DNA from: DASYML01 sp036399835
GTDB lineage: Bacteria > Acidobacteriota > Blastocatellia > Pyrinomonadales > Pyrinomonadaceae
Reading direction: 5' to 3'
Length of the DNA stretch: 57,042 bases
Assembly (NCBI GenBank): GCA_036399835.1
Contig: DASWMI010000132.1
Span: 1-57,042 of the forward strand
The translations under genes and the position numbers were made by a program. The notes below the pieces were generated by a model, which worked only from the letters and a program-made list of their open reading frames with translations, had not been told where the DNA came from and searched no databases. Positions 1-8,528 of the stretch are shown in pieces (within the stretch, counting starts at the first letter, position 1; each line of letters starts with the position of its first letter).

Positions 1-413
1 TCCCAGAAGCCGGGCGCGACGTGCGGGATGTGGTTCTTGCGATACTTGCCCAGGTATTTCCCGTCAGCGTCAATGACGGCGGCTGTGTTATAATAGATAC
101 CCGTAATCTCTTCTTCATAAATCGGCACGATGATGACCATGTTGTGCTCGCGCGCGACATCCTGCATAAGCCTGACGGTTGGTCCATCCGGCACGCGCTC
201 GACGGCCTCGTACCAGCGCGTCTCCTGCTCGGCGCAGAAGTAAGGCGTGGTGAAGACCTCCTGCATACAGAGAATCTGCACACCCTGGCGTGCGGCATCC
301 TCGATCATGCGCAAGTGCTTTTCGATATTGGCGCGCTTGATCTCTTCAATCGGCGCGTCGGTCGGCGCGGCGTTGGTGGCCTGTATGAGACCACACTTGA
401 CGGTGCGTGGCAT
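1..413 (-). CDS. pydC: beta-ureidopropionase (N-carbamoyl-beta-alanine amidohydrolase), C-terminus cut by window edge
   Basis: Reading the minus strand from the ATG at 413 gives an open frame to the left edge (137 codons) beginning MPRTVKCGLIQATNAAPTD. It is a nitrilase-superfamily protein. The stretch around ILCMQEVFTTPYFC (about residues 47-60) contains the catalytic glutamate region, and KYRKNHIPH (about residues 123-131) carries the catalytic lysine of the Glu-Lys-Cys triad; the cysteine lies beyond the window. The family hydrolyses N-carbamoyl-beta-alanine to beta-alanine, CO2 and ammonia, the third step of reductive pyrimidine degradation. It starts 4 bases after the stop of the NCS1 transporter, so it is translated from the same message. 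With dihydropyrimidinase upstream in the same operon, the assignment is strong; another carbon-nitrogen hydrolase of the same superfamily is the alternative. Confidence 0.9.
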   Translation of the reverse strand, partial: MPRTVKCGLIQATNAAPTDAPIEEIKRANIEKHLRMIEDAARQGVQILCMQEVFTTPYFCAEQETRWYEAVERVPDGPTVRLMQDVAREHNMVIIVPIYEEEITGIYYNTAAVIDADGKYLGKYRKNHIPHVAPGFW

Positions 414-417
414 GGAA

Positions 418-1947
418 TTATTTCTCCTCTTTTAAGCTTTGATCTTTATTCATCAGCAGATAATAGATGACGAAGCCGAGCGCGAAGGTCACAAACCAGG
501 CGTATGTGTAGAGTGTATCAAAGAAACCGGGTTGTGCAACTTGTCCGCCGGGGGTCGTCGCGGCGCGCAGGAATCCGGGCGCTACCGGAGCGATTGCCGC
601 GACCAGCGTGACGATAGCCCGCCAGTTAAAGCCATCTGAGTAGGAATAGCGACCCGCAGGCTCAAAGAGCGCGGCGAGGTCCAGTCGCTGGCGGCGCAAG
701 ACCCAGTAGTCGCAGATCAGGATTCCGGCGATGGCTCCCATCAGTCCCGAATATCCTATCAGCCAGGTGAAGATGTAAGCTCCCATTGACCCCATCAGCT
801 TCCAGGGCATCATGACGATGCCGATTAAAGCTGTAATCAAACCGCCCGTCACGTAAGAGATGAGTTTGGGATTGAGGTTCGAGAAATCGTTTGACGGGGA
901 GACGACGTTGGCGGCCATGTTGGTTGTCAACTGCGCTGCGAAAATCACGGCGGTCGCAAAGAGGATGATGAGAGCCGAGTCGAAGCGCTTCATCAGCTCG
1001 ACGGGGTCCGGGATGGCCTGCCCGTAGATAAGTAGCGTCGCGCTCGTGACGGCGACGCCGATAAAGGCGAAGGCCGTCATCGTCAGCGGCAGCCCCAATG
1101 CCTGACCCAGCATCTGCGAACGTTGCGATTTGGCGTAGCGCGTAAAGTCCGGGATGTTCAGGCTGAGCGTGGCCCAGTAGCCGACCGAGGCCGTCAGCGA
1201 GCCGGGAAAGATGGTCCAGAAATTATTGTGCTGCCTTTGCAGCGCGCTTGATTCCGTGAGCACGCGCCCCAGCCCTCCGGCTCGCCAGGCGGCCCATCCG
1301 AGCAGGATGGCTCCGCCCGCCAGCAAGAGCGGCGCAGACCATGTTTCCAGATGCTTGATACCCTCGACGCCTTTCAAGATAATCAGCACTTCAATACCCC
1401 AGAAGATAAAGAAGGCGATCCACGTATGCACGGCCACGCCGAGCAGCGTTGCGCCGCCGAACAGATTGGACCAGCCGCCGGACAGGACGCCGAAGAGCGC
1501 ATCAATCGCCGTCCCGCCGATCCATGTCTGTATGCCGAACCAGCCGCATGCGACAATCGCGCGCAGGATGGCCGGGACGTTCGCTCCCTTAGTCCCGAAA
1601 GAGGCGCGGCAGAGGACAGGGAAGGAGACGCCGTATTTTGTCCCCGCGTGAGCGTTCAGAATCATCGGGATGAGCACGATGGTATTGCCGAGCAGGATGG
1701 TCAGCATGGCCTGCCACCAGTTCATTCCGGCTTCGATAAAGCCTCCGGCCAGGGTGTAGGTCGTGATGACCACGCTCATGCCTATCCAGAGCGCGGCGAT
1801 GTTCCAGGTGGACCATGTGCGCTCTTTGATGGTCGTCGGCGCGAGGTCTTTATTCCAGAGCGGACTGCCGGAGACATCCTTGCGCAGCTCTTCAAAGTCG
1901 CGCTGTGTCAGGGCGATGTCTGCTTTGTTGACGTGTTCTGTTGCCAT
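418..1947 (-). CDS. NCS1-family nucleobase/hydantoin transporter
   Basis: A 509-residue polytopic membrane protein of the nucleobase-cation-symport-1 family. The N-terminal signature DLAPTTIKERTWSTWNIAAL (about residues 35-54) is typical of Mhp1-like members. The segment WFGIQTWIGG has a Trp and Gln spaced like the substrate-contacting pair of Mhp1, and LETWSAPLL and TTNMAANVVSPSNDF resemble its other binding-site segments. The family moves uracil, allantoin, hydantoins or related rings with Na+ or H+. It lies between dihydropyrimidinase and beta-ureidopropionase, so import of uracil, thymine, dihydropyrimidine or hydantoin is the likely role; the exact substrate cannot be read from sequence. 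The stop codon is 4 bases before the next gene's ATG. Confidence 0.9.
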   Translation of the reverse strand: MATEHVNKADIALTQRDFEELRKDVSGSPLWNKDLAPTTIKERTWSTWNIAALWIGMSVVITTYTLAGGFIEAGMNWWQAMLTILLGNTIVLIPMILNAHAGTKYGVSFPVLCRASFGTKGANVPAILRAIVACGWFGIQTWIGGTAIDALFGVLSGGWSNLFGGATLLGVAVHTWIAFFIFWGIEVLIILKGVEGIKHLETWSAPLLLAGGAILLGWAAWRAGGLGRVLTESSALQRQHNNFWTIFPGSLTASVGYWATLSLNIPDFTRYAKSQRSQMLGQALGLPLTMTAFAFIGVAVTSATLLIYGQAIPDPVELMKRFDSALIILFATAVIFAAQLTTNMAANVVSPSNDFSNLNPKLISYVTGGLITALIGIVMMPWKLMGSMGAYIFTWLIGYSGLMGAIAGILICDYWVLRRQRLDLAALFEPAGRYSYSDGFNWRAIVTLVAAIAPVAPGFLRAATTPGGQVAQPGFFDTLYTYAWFVTFALGFVIYYLLMNKDQSLKEEK

Positions 1948-2050
1948 TGATTAATCCAGCTCGAAGGGCGCGGATGCTGCGTGCGCTAATCGTCAGAGAG
2001 CTTGCTTTCAAGGAGTTCGGCAAATGATTTTGACCCTCGCGCGGGTCTGT

Positions 2051-2713
2051 CTATTGAATACAGTCGGACTGCTCGTCTTCGCCGCAGCGGAAAAGCTCCG
2101 GCAGCTCGCTCCTGGTCAGGTCACGTGTATTGGCCCAGACTTTGGTCTGACCGTATTTATCTTCGGTCCAATCGAGCCGCCGCTTGTTGCGCCAGACCCC
2201 TTCGAGCGCGGCCCGCTCGCCGGAGCCAAAGAGATGATAAGACTCGTGCAGCAGGATAACGGCCCTTTCGTTATCGTCGGTCGCGGTATCGAAAAACTCC
2301 GGGTAGAGCGTGACAATCTCGAAAGGGAAGTTAGTGGCGGCGTAAGCATCATGGTGTCCGACCTGCATGTTCCACCAGTTGTCCGTCGTGCGAAAACTGA
2401 CCAGATGATTGAGGACGAATGCCTCGCGGCCAAAACCCTTCTGGTCCAGCAAAGCAATCGCCCGTCGCAATGCCTGCCGCTGGTCCAGGCCGGGCGAGTC
2501 GGAGGTCAACAACAGCGAGGCATAGCAGATAAAGAGAATCGTGAAGGTCATGCCGAGTATCCAAGACAGCCTTCGAGCCAGGCTTCTCTGGCGCGGCGCG
2601 GCATCCGCCGGCGAGCCGTCGCCCGTCTCGCCCAGCGGAGCCTGGCAGCGGCGGCATCCCTCATCCATTCCGAAATTAACCAGCCCGCAAGCGGGACACT
2701 TCTTGCTATTCAT
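2051..2713 (-). CDS. membrane-anchored zinc-ribbon protein with HExxH motif, function unknown
   Basis: A 220-residue protein that I do not recognise as a named family. Residues 6-23 form a zinc ribbon (CPACG ... CRRC), residues about 50-70 are one transmembrane helix, and the rest would face the other side of the membrane. This part contains LLHESYHLFGSGE with an HExxH motif (His156, His160) followed by acidic residues at about 166 and 171, as in gluzincin-like metallopeptidases. A zinc-dependent membrane peptidase is an inference from that motif alone. It lies inside the pyrimidine-degradation operon, 103 bases upstream of the transporter and 68 bases downstream of dihydropyrimidinase, but nothing links it chemically to that pathway. 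Confidence 0.75.
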   Translation of the reverse strand: MNSKKCPACGLVNFGMDEGCRRCQAPLGETGDGSPADAAPRQRSLARRLSWILGMTFTILFICYASLLLTSDSPGLDQRQALRRAIALLDQKGFGREAFVLNHLVSFRTTDNWWNMQVGHHDAYAATNFPFEIVTLYPEFFDTATDDNERAVILLHESYHLFGSGERAALEGVWRNKRRLDWTEDKYGQTKVWANTRDLTRSELPELFRCGEDEQSDCIQ

Positions 2714-2781
2714 GCGAGGATCGGTTTGTCCGGCGCGGACTTCGGTAATCTTACGTCAAAATTATCTCAAACGGGCTGACT

Positions 2782-4161
2782 TCAAATCGAGACGCATGTT
2801 CCGCGCTTCAAAAATTTGCCGTCGCCGGGCCGACCCTTATAGACGCCGTTTTCAATCACGACGCGCCCGCGCGAGAGGACAGTCTGGACCATGCCCTTGA
2901 GCTTCCAGCCTTCGTAGGCGGAATAGTCCACGTTCATGTGATGTGTCTCGGCTGAGATGGTCTGTTCCTGTTCGGGGTCGAAGATGAGGATGTCGGCGTC
3001 CGAGCCGACGGCGATAGTTCCTTTTTTCGGAAAGAGGCCGAACATCTTGGCGGCGGCGGTCGAGGTCAGCTCGACAAAGCGGTTGAGGCTGAGGCGATTC
3101 TGGACCACTCCGTTGTAGATGAGAGACACGCGATGCTCTACGCCTGGCGCGCCGTTCGGAATCTTGGAGAAATCGTCGCGGCCCAACTCCTTCTGCTCTT
3201 TCATACAGAAAGGGCAGTGGTCCGTCGAGATAACTTGCAGGTCGTCCATCCTCAAGCCCTTCCATAGCTCGGCCTGATTCCACTTCTCGCGCAAGGGCGG
3301 CGTCATGACATACTTCGCGCCGCCGAAGCCAGGCTCTTCGTAGTTGCCATAAGAGAGAAAGAGGTATTGCGGACAGGTTTCGGCGAAGGCCGGCAGGCCG
3401 CGATCACGCGCTTCGCGCACCTGGTTGAGCGCGTCTGCGCATGAGAGATGGACTATATAAACGGGAGACTCGGCCATCTCAGCAATCGCGATGGCGCGAT
3501 GGACGCCCTCTGCTTCGGCACGCGTCGGACGCGTCAGCGCGTGATATTTCGGCGCGGTGTGTCCCTGTGCCAGCGCACGCTTGATAATCTCGTTGATGAC
3601 GATGCCGTTTTCGGCGTGCATGCAGATCAGGCCGCCGCGCTCGCCCGCCGCGAGCATCGCGCGAAAGATAGTCGCATCGTCCACTAGAAAAACTCCAGGA
3701 TAGGCCATGAAGAGCTTAAAGCTGGTCACGCCCTCGTCCATGATGCGATGCATCTCTGGCACGCGCTCGTCTTCGAGTTCCGTCGTGATGAGATGAAAGC
3801 CGTAGTCAATCGCCGTCTTGCCTTCGGCCTTGGCGTGCCAGTGGTACAGAGCTTCCGTCAGCGACTGGCCCTTGTATTGAACGGCGAAATCAATAATCGT
3901 CGTCGTCCCGCCATGCGCCGCGGCAATCGTGCCCGTGCGAAAGTCGTCGGAAGATTCCGTGCCGCCAAAGGGCAGCTCCATGTGCGTGTGCGGGTCAATC
4001 CCGCCGGGGATGACGAGCTTGCCAGAGGCATCAATCACGCGGTCGGCTTCCATCTCCAACCGCGCGCCGATGGTTGAGATGACCTCATCTTCAATCAATA
4101 GGTCGGCCCTGTAATCGTCAATCGCCGTGATGATGCGACCGTTGCGAATAAGAGTTTTCAT
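2782..4161 (-). CDS. hydA: dihydropyrimidinase / D-hydantoinase
   Basis: A 459-residue cyclic amidohydrolase. It opens the ring of 5,6-dihydrouracil or dihydrothymine (and hydantoins) to N-carbamoyl-beta-amino acids, the second step of reductive pyrimidine degradation. The binuclear metal site is complete: His58 and His60 in DPHTH, carboxylated Lys149 in SFKLFMAYPG, His182 in MHAENG, His238 in VHLSC and Asp314 in STDHCPF, spacings as in D-hydantoinases. The frame is open to 4245. I place the start at 4161 (MKTLIRNGRI) because an AGAGG ribosome-binding site lies 7 bases upstream and the length then matches the family. The preceding S9 peptidase gene ends 126 bases upstream in the same direction. 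Confidence 0.95.
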   Translation of the reverse strand: MKTLIRNGRIITAIDDYRADLLIEDEVISTIGARLEMEADRVIDASGKLVIPGGIDPHTHMELPFGGTESSDDFRTGTIAAAHGGTTTIIDFAVQYKGQSLTEALYHWHAKAEGKTAIDYGFHLITTELEDERVPEMHRIMDEGVTSFKLFMAYPGVFLVDDATIFRAMLAAGERGGLICMHAENGIVINEIIKRALAQGHTAPKYHALTRPTRAEAEGVHRAIAIAEMAESPVYIVHLSCADALNQVREARDRGLPAFAETCPQYLFLSYGNYEEPGFGGAKYVMTPPLREKWNQAELWKGLRMDDLQVISTDHCPFCMKEQKELGRDDFSKIPNGAPGVEHRVSLIYNGVVQNRLSLNRFVELTSTAAAKMFGLFPKKGTIAVGSDADILIFDPEQEQTISAETHHMNVDYSAYEGWKLKGMVQTVLSRGRVVIENGVYKGRPGDGKFLKRGTCVSI

Positions 4162-4287
4162 CTTGAAACCTCTGACAGATGATAACGAGCTATGATTGGA
4201 ATTCAGGAAAAAAGTAAGAGTCGGAAAAGCGTTTGAGGCTTTCACTTGAAGAGATGAGCGAAAGCCTCGACCCGCTGACGCCTGTGT

Positions 4288-7056
4288 TTAAGGAGTCCGC
4301 TCAGCCGTGATGACGGCGCCGTTCATCTTGGGCATAACGGCTGTCACCTTGACGACGTTGCGCGTGTCTTTGGTGACCCAGACGGTCCGCTTTTCGCCGC
4401 CGTCCGCCGCAGTGATGTCAACCCTGAAGGCTTCAAAAGTCCCTGCCGGAGTCGTCACCTGCTCTGTGCCGCCGACTTTCAGTTGCATCAGCTTGACCTG
4501 CTGCGATTGCACGTCGAAGTTGCGGAAGGTCGTGGTATAGCCAGCCGCGAGCGGCAGGGAGGCGAGGGCCTCGTCTGCGCCCGCGCCGTCGGCGAAGAGT
4601 GCGCCGCCGAGGTCCACAGCGATGGGGCGCGTCTTCCCGTTCACGGTCATCTGGCCGCTCGCCTTGTTGTCTTTGAAGTCAAGCTCGACGGCGAAAGGAC
4701 CCTGATTGATAACACGCCTGCGGACCACGAGGCTGCCCTTTTCGAGAGTCGTCGTATCAATAATCTTGCCCATCATACCGTCCGCCGATTCGGTCACGAC
4801 CCAGGCGCCGTTCTCTTCCTTGATGATTCTGGTCACGGTCATGGGGATGGTCTGTCCGGCGACCTCAATCCTGGCATTATAGTTGGCCGTGCCGGGTTGG
4901 AGGTCTGTGGCAGTCTTGGGCGTGCCGACGGAGGCCGCCTCAACCTTCTTTGGCAGCTCGACCGTCTTGACATCAACGGTAATCTCCTTGAGACGCTGCG
5001 CCACTTCGGGCGACATGCTCTCCTGATAGCGCCCGCCGATGTGCTTGGCGAGGAACTTTTCAGCCGCCGCGAACATCGCCAGATTATTGACCGGACGCGC
5101 GAAGCCGTGCCCCTCGTCAGGCGCGACGAGATATTCAACCGGAAAGCCTCGCTCGCGCAGGGCGATGACAATCTGGTCCGATTCAGCCTTGTTGACGCGC
5201 GGGTCGTTCGCGCCCTGCACGACCAGCAGCGGAGCCTTAATCTTATTCGCAGAGTTGAGCGGAGATTGACGCGTAAGCTGGGCCATCCCTTCGGGCGTAT
5301 TGGGATCGCCCATCCGTTTATGGAAGATGATGCGTGCGGCTTCCCAGTAGGGCGGGATGGATTTAAGGAGTGTGATGAGATTGGACGGGCCGACGATGGA
5401 GACGCCCGCCGCGTACACATCCGGCGTAAAGGCCAGCCCGGCCAGGGTCGCGTAGCCGCCGTATGAGCCGCCCATGATGGCGACGCGTTTCGGGTCCGCG
5501 ATGCCCTGCGCGACCAGATGCTTGACGCCCCAGGTCAGGTCGTCCTGCATCTTCTGTCCCCATTCCAGATTGCCCGCGTTGAGAAACTTCTTGCCGTAGC
5601 CCGTCGAGCTGCGAAAATTTGGCGAGAGGACTGCGTAGCCGCGATTGGCTAGGAATTGCGCGAAGGAGCTATAGCCCCACTGGTCGCGCCCCCATGGGCC
5701 GCCGTGCGGAAAAACTACCAGCGGAAGATTCTTCGCTTCGAGTCCCTTCGGCAGCGTCAGATAGGCGGGAACTTCGAGTCCGTCGGACGACTTATAACTG
5801 ATGGGCTTCATCGGCGACAGGTATTCGCGCGGCAGTTTTTCAAAGGCGCGATACTGGAAGACCAGCTTCTTCGTGTTGCGGTCGAAGAGATGGCGTTCGC
5901 CAGGCTCGGTATCGCTGTTGGCGACAATCAGCCAGAGCCGCTCATCCTTGGTCGAAGAGGCGGGGATAATCTCCTTGCCCGGCAACTTGCTTTGCATGAG
6001 CTTATAGTCTGCCTCGAATGCTTTGTCTTTCCAGTAAATGCGCTGGCGCTCGTCAACATAAGTCGTCGAGATTAGCTCGTCCGTCAAATCCGAGAAGTTA
6101 GCGCCGCCGAAATCCACGCGCTTGAGCGGGTCCGATTCGACTATCTCTTCCTTGCCCGTGGCGGGGTCGAAAAGGGTAAGGCTCGTCAGGTCCGCCTGGT
6201 CGCCCTTGTTCGTGACCATGTAAACGCGCTGGTTGTCTTTGTGATAACGCACGGGGCCGCACGTCTCAAAGACGTTGCAAGAGTAAACCTGCGTCAAGCC
6301 CTTCTCGTCAACGCGCAGGATTTCCGTGTCGCCCTTGTCAGTGGTCCTGAGCGCCAGCCGCAGCGTGCCCTTGTTGTCAAAGAACCAGCCAGAGATGCGC
6401 TCAGTATTCTGGCGCATCAGCGTGCGCTCGCCCGTAGAGATTTTGACGCGGTACAGATCATGCCAGGCTTTATCGCGGTCGTTCAGCCCGACATACATGA
6501 TGTCAGGGTCATTGCGCGGGACGGAGTAGATAAGCGCGCGCACGCTCTTGGCATCCGTCAGGTTCCGCGCCGCAGGCACTTCCTGCCCGGCTGCCGGATT
6601 ATCGGCAGGGTTGACGGCGTAGACGTTAAAATTCTCGTCGCCGCCCTTGTCCTGCACAAACATGATGTATTTACCGTCGCGGCTCCAGAAGTAGCTGGTG
6701 ACGGGCCGCTTCGTGTCGTTGGTGATGAGCTTGCCCGCGCTAAAGGGTTCGCTCGTGCGTTTGACCCAGATATTGCGCGTGTCCTTGTAAGGCTTGAGGA
6801 AGGCTATGTACTGCCCGTCTGGCGAAATCTGTGCGCCGGAGATTTCCGGGTTGCCAAAGAATAGCTCGCGGTCAATCAAGGGCGGCTGCGTATTGCCCTG
6901 TGCCTGCGCGGGGGCATTGGCCGCCGCTGCGAGCGTCAGGACAAGCAGGATGCTCAGGGGAAAGATCAGGAAAAGACGCCGGAGGCTGGATAAAGCTTTG
7001 CAGCCGCGTTGCTGTGCGCAAGAGTCGGGGTTGAAATACATTTCTTTAAACCTCAT
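4288..7056 (-). CDS. secreted S9 prolyl-oligopeptidase-type peptidase with C-terminal DUF3108-like domain
   Basis: A 922-residue protein with an N-terminal signal peptide (hydrophobic core about residues 28-48, Ala-rich cleavage site). A beta-propeller-like region spans about residues 60-400 and an alpha/beta hydrolase domain about 420-670. The catalytic triad is visible: Ser531 in GGSYGG, Asp618 in GANDPR and His650 in DEGHGF. This is the dipeptidyl-peptidase/acylaminoacyl-peptidase (S9C-like) layout. Residues about 720-922 add a beta-rich domain ending GTFEAFRVDIT ... TVWVTKDTRNVVKV, which resembles DUF3108-type domains, so the protein is longer than usual for the family. It sits within the pyrimidine-degradation operon, but its role there is unclear. 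The start could be the internal Met at 7041; GAGGAG is close to the first ATG. Confidence 0.9.
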   Translation of the reverse strand: MRFKEMYFNPDSCAQQRGCKALSSLRRLFLIFPLSILLVLTLAAAANAPAQAQGNTQPPLIDRELFFGNPEISGAQISPDGQYIAFLKPYKDTRNIWVKRTSEPFSAGKLITNDTKRPVTSYFWSRDGKYIMFVQDKGGDENFNVYAVNPADNPAAGQEVPAARNLTDAKSVRALIYSVPRNDPDIMYVGLNDRDKAWHDLYRVKISTGERTLMRQNTERISGWFFDNKGTLRLALRTTDKGDTEILRVDEKGLTQVYSCNVFETCGPVRYHKDNQRVYMVTNKGDQADLTSLTLFDPATGKEEIVESDPLKRVDFGGANFSDLTDELISTTYVDERQRIYWKDKAFEADYKLMQSKLPGKEIIPASSTKDERLWLIVANSDTEPGERHLFDRNTKKLVFQYRAFEKLPREYLSPMKPISYKSSDGLEVPAYLTLPKGLEAKNLPLVVFPHGGPWGRDQWGYSSFAQFLANRGYAVLSPNFRSSTGYGKKFLNAGNLEWGQKMQDDLTWGVKHLVAQGIADPKRVAIMGGSYGGYATLAGLAFTPDVYAAGVSIVGPSNLITLLKSIPPYWEAARIIFHKRMGDPNTPEGMAQLTRQSPLNSANKIKAPLLVVQGANDPRVNKAESDQIVIALRERGFPVEYLVAPDEGHGFARPVNNLAMFAAAEKFLAKHIGGRYQESMSPEVAQRLKEITVDVKTVELPKKVEAASVGTPKTATDLQPGTANYNARIEVAGQTIPMTVTRIIKEENGAWVVTESADGMMGKIIDTTTLEKGSLVVRRRVINQGPFAVELDFKDNKASGQMTVNGKTRPIAVDLGGALFADGAGADEALASLPLAAGYTTTFRNFDVQSQQVKLMQLKVGGTEQVTTPAGTFEAFRVDITAADGGEKRTVWVTKDTRNVVKVTAVMPKMNGAVITAERTP

Positions 7057-7146
7057 ATACTCCTCATAGATTTATCTGCCTGTGCCGGGGCTGGCCGGCG
7101 AGATGTCTGAAGACTCAGTTTCTACGAAAAAGGAAAAGGCTCTGTT

Positions 7147-8457
7147 TCAAGCTTGAAGGGTGGCGAAGGCTGCGTCCAGAGCCTGTATCAATTCGTCCAC
7201 GTGCTCGCGGTTTGAAATGAGCGGCATCCCTGTGCGAATGACGTTGCCATAAAGCCCGCCCTTGCCGATGAGCACGCCGCGCCTCTTAGTCTCTTCAAAA
7301 ACCCTGAGGACGGATTGCGGGTCAGGCTCTTTCGTCTCGCGGTCTTTGACCAGCTCAAGCGCCTGCATCAATCCCATCCCGCGCACATCGCCGATGACCG
7401 CGTATTTTTCCTTGAGACCGTCCAGCCCTTCGCGCAGGTGAGCGCCGACGACCGCCGCATTGCGTCTCAAATCCTCTTCTTCAATGACCTTGATGACGGC
7501 GAGCGCAGCTGCCATAGAGACAGGGTTGCCGCCGAAGGTCGAGAAGGTCAGCCCCGGATACTTGTCCGCGACTTCGGGCGTAGCCGTCGTCATGCCTATG
7601 GGGACACCGTTGCCGAGACCCTTCGCCGAAGTGATGATGTCAGGCTCGACATCCCAGTGCTCTATGCCGAACCACTTGTCGCCCGTGCGTCCCCAGGCCG
7701 TCTGCACTTCATCAGCGATAAACAGCCCGCCATGCTTGCGCGTAATCTCTACGGCGCGCTCGAAGTAGCCCGCGGGCGGGACGATGAACCCGCCGACACC
7801 CAGGATAGGCTCTGCCATAAACGCCGCGATCTCTCCCGTCGTGCTCGTCATGATTAAGTCTTCGATGTCGTTGGCGCAGGCGAGACCGCATTCTGGATAG
7901 CTGAGCTTGAAAGGGCAGCGATAGCAATAGGGCGCGCGCGCATGAACGATGCCTGCGACCTGCGGCGGGAGAGGACGCCAGGTGGAATGACCGACGGCTG
8001 AAAGCGATGTCGCGGAGCGCCCGCTATAGCTGTGACGCAGGACCACTATCTCGTGTCTGCCGGTGGCAAGCTTGGCGGCGTGTATGGCCGTGTCGTCCGC
8101 CTCCGTGCCGCTGCTGGTAAAGAAGGATTTTTTGAGACGACCGGGCGTAATCTGGTGGAGCTTTTCGGCCAAATCCGACTGCGGCTGGTTGGCATACAGA
8201 GTCGAGGTGTGTTGCAGCGTCTGGACCTGTTTGATAATCGCCTCGTTGACCTTCGGGTTGGCATGGCCCACGCTGACCGTGAGCACGCCGCCAAAGCAAT
8301 CCAGATAACGATTGCCCGCGTCGTCCCAGACATGCATCCCCTCGCCGCGGACGATCGCCAGCGGCTCTTGATAATAAGTGGCGACCGCCGGGAAGAGAAA
8401 CTCTTTATGCTTGCGTATGGTTTCGGATTGCCCGGTCTTTTGTTCGACGGTGCTCAT
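7147..8457 (-). CDS. class III PLP aminotransferase, probable beta-alanine/3-aminoisobutyrate transaminase (AGXT2-like)
   Basis: A 436-residue fold-type I aminotransferase. The cofactor motifs are clear: SSGTEADDTA for phosphate binding, DEVQTAWGRTG with Asp249, and Schiff-base Lys279 in TSAKGLGNG. A cysteine-rich insert (YCYRCPF ... PECGLAC) is also typical of the AGXT2-like branch. The family transfers the amino group of beta-alanine, 3-aminoisobutyrate or alanine to pyruvate or glyoxylate. In this operon it would convert the beta-alanine released by beta-ureidopropionase into malonate semialdehyde, an inference from context. The start is set at 8457 because AAGGA lies 7 bases upstream; the frame is open to 8496. 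Confidence 0.93.
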   Translation of the reverse strand: MSTVEQKTGQSETIRKHKEFLFPAVATYYQEPLAIVRGEGMHVWDDAGNRYLDCFGGVLTVSVGHANPKVNEAIIKQVQTLQHTSTLYANQPQSDLAEKLHQITPGRLKKSFFTSSGTEADDTAIHAAKLATGRHEIVVLRHSYSGRSATSLSAVGHSTWRPLPPQVAGIVHARAPYCYRCPFKLSYPECGLACANDIEDLIMTSTTGEIAAFMAEPILGVGGFIVPPAGYFERAVEITRKHGGLFIADEVQTAWGRTGDKWFGIEHWDVEPDIITSAKGLGNGVPIGMTTATPEVADKYPGLTFSTFGGNPVSMAAALAVIKVIEEEDLRRNAAVVGAHLREGLDGLKEKYAVIGDVRGMGLMQALELVKDRETKEPDPQSVLRVFEETKRRGVLIGKGGLYGNVIRTGMPLISNREHVDELIQALDAAFATLQA

Positions 8458-8528
8458 CGGTTTGTCCTTCGGATTCTGAAGTCGGGCGGAGTTCATGATT
8501 TCGCGCCCGCAGCTTAATGAGAGGATTG

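Noticed and set aside
21..470. Plus-strand open frame of 149 codons at the left edge
   Set aside because: It is the complement of the beta-ureidopropionase gene, whose protein sequence is clearly recognisable on the minus strand.
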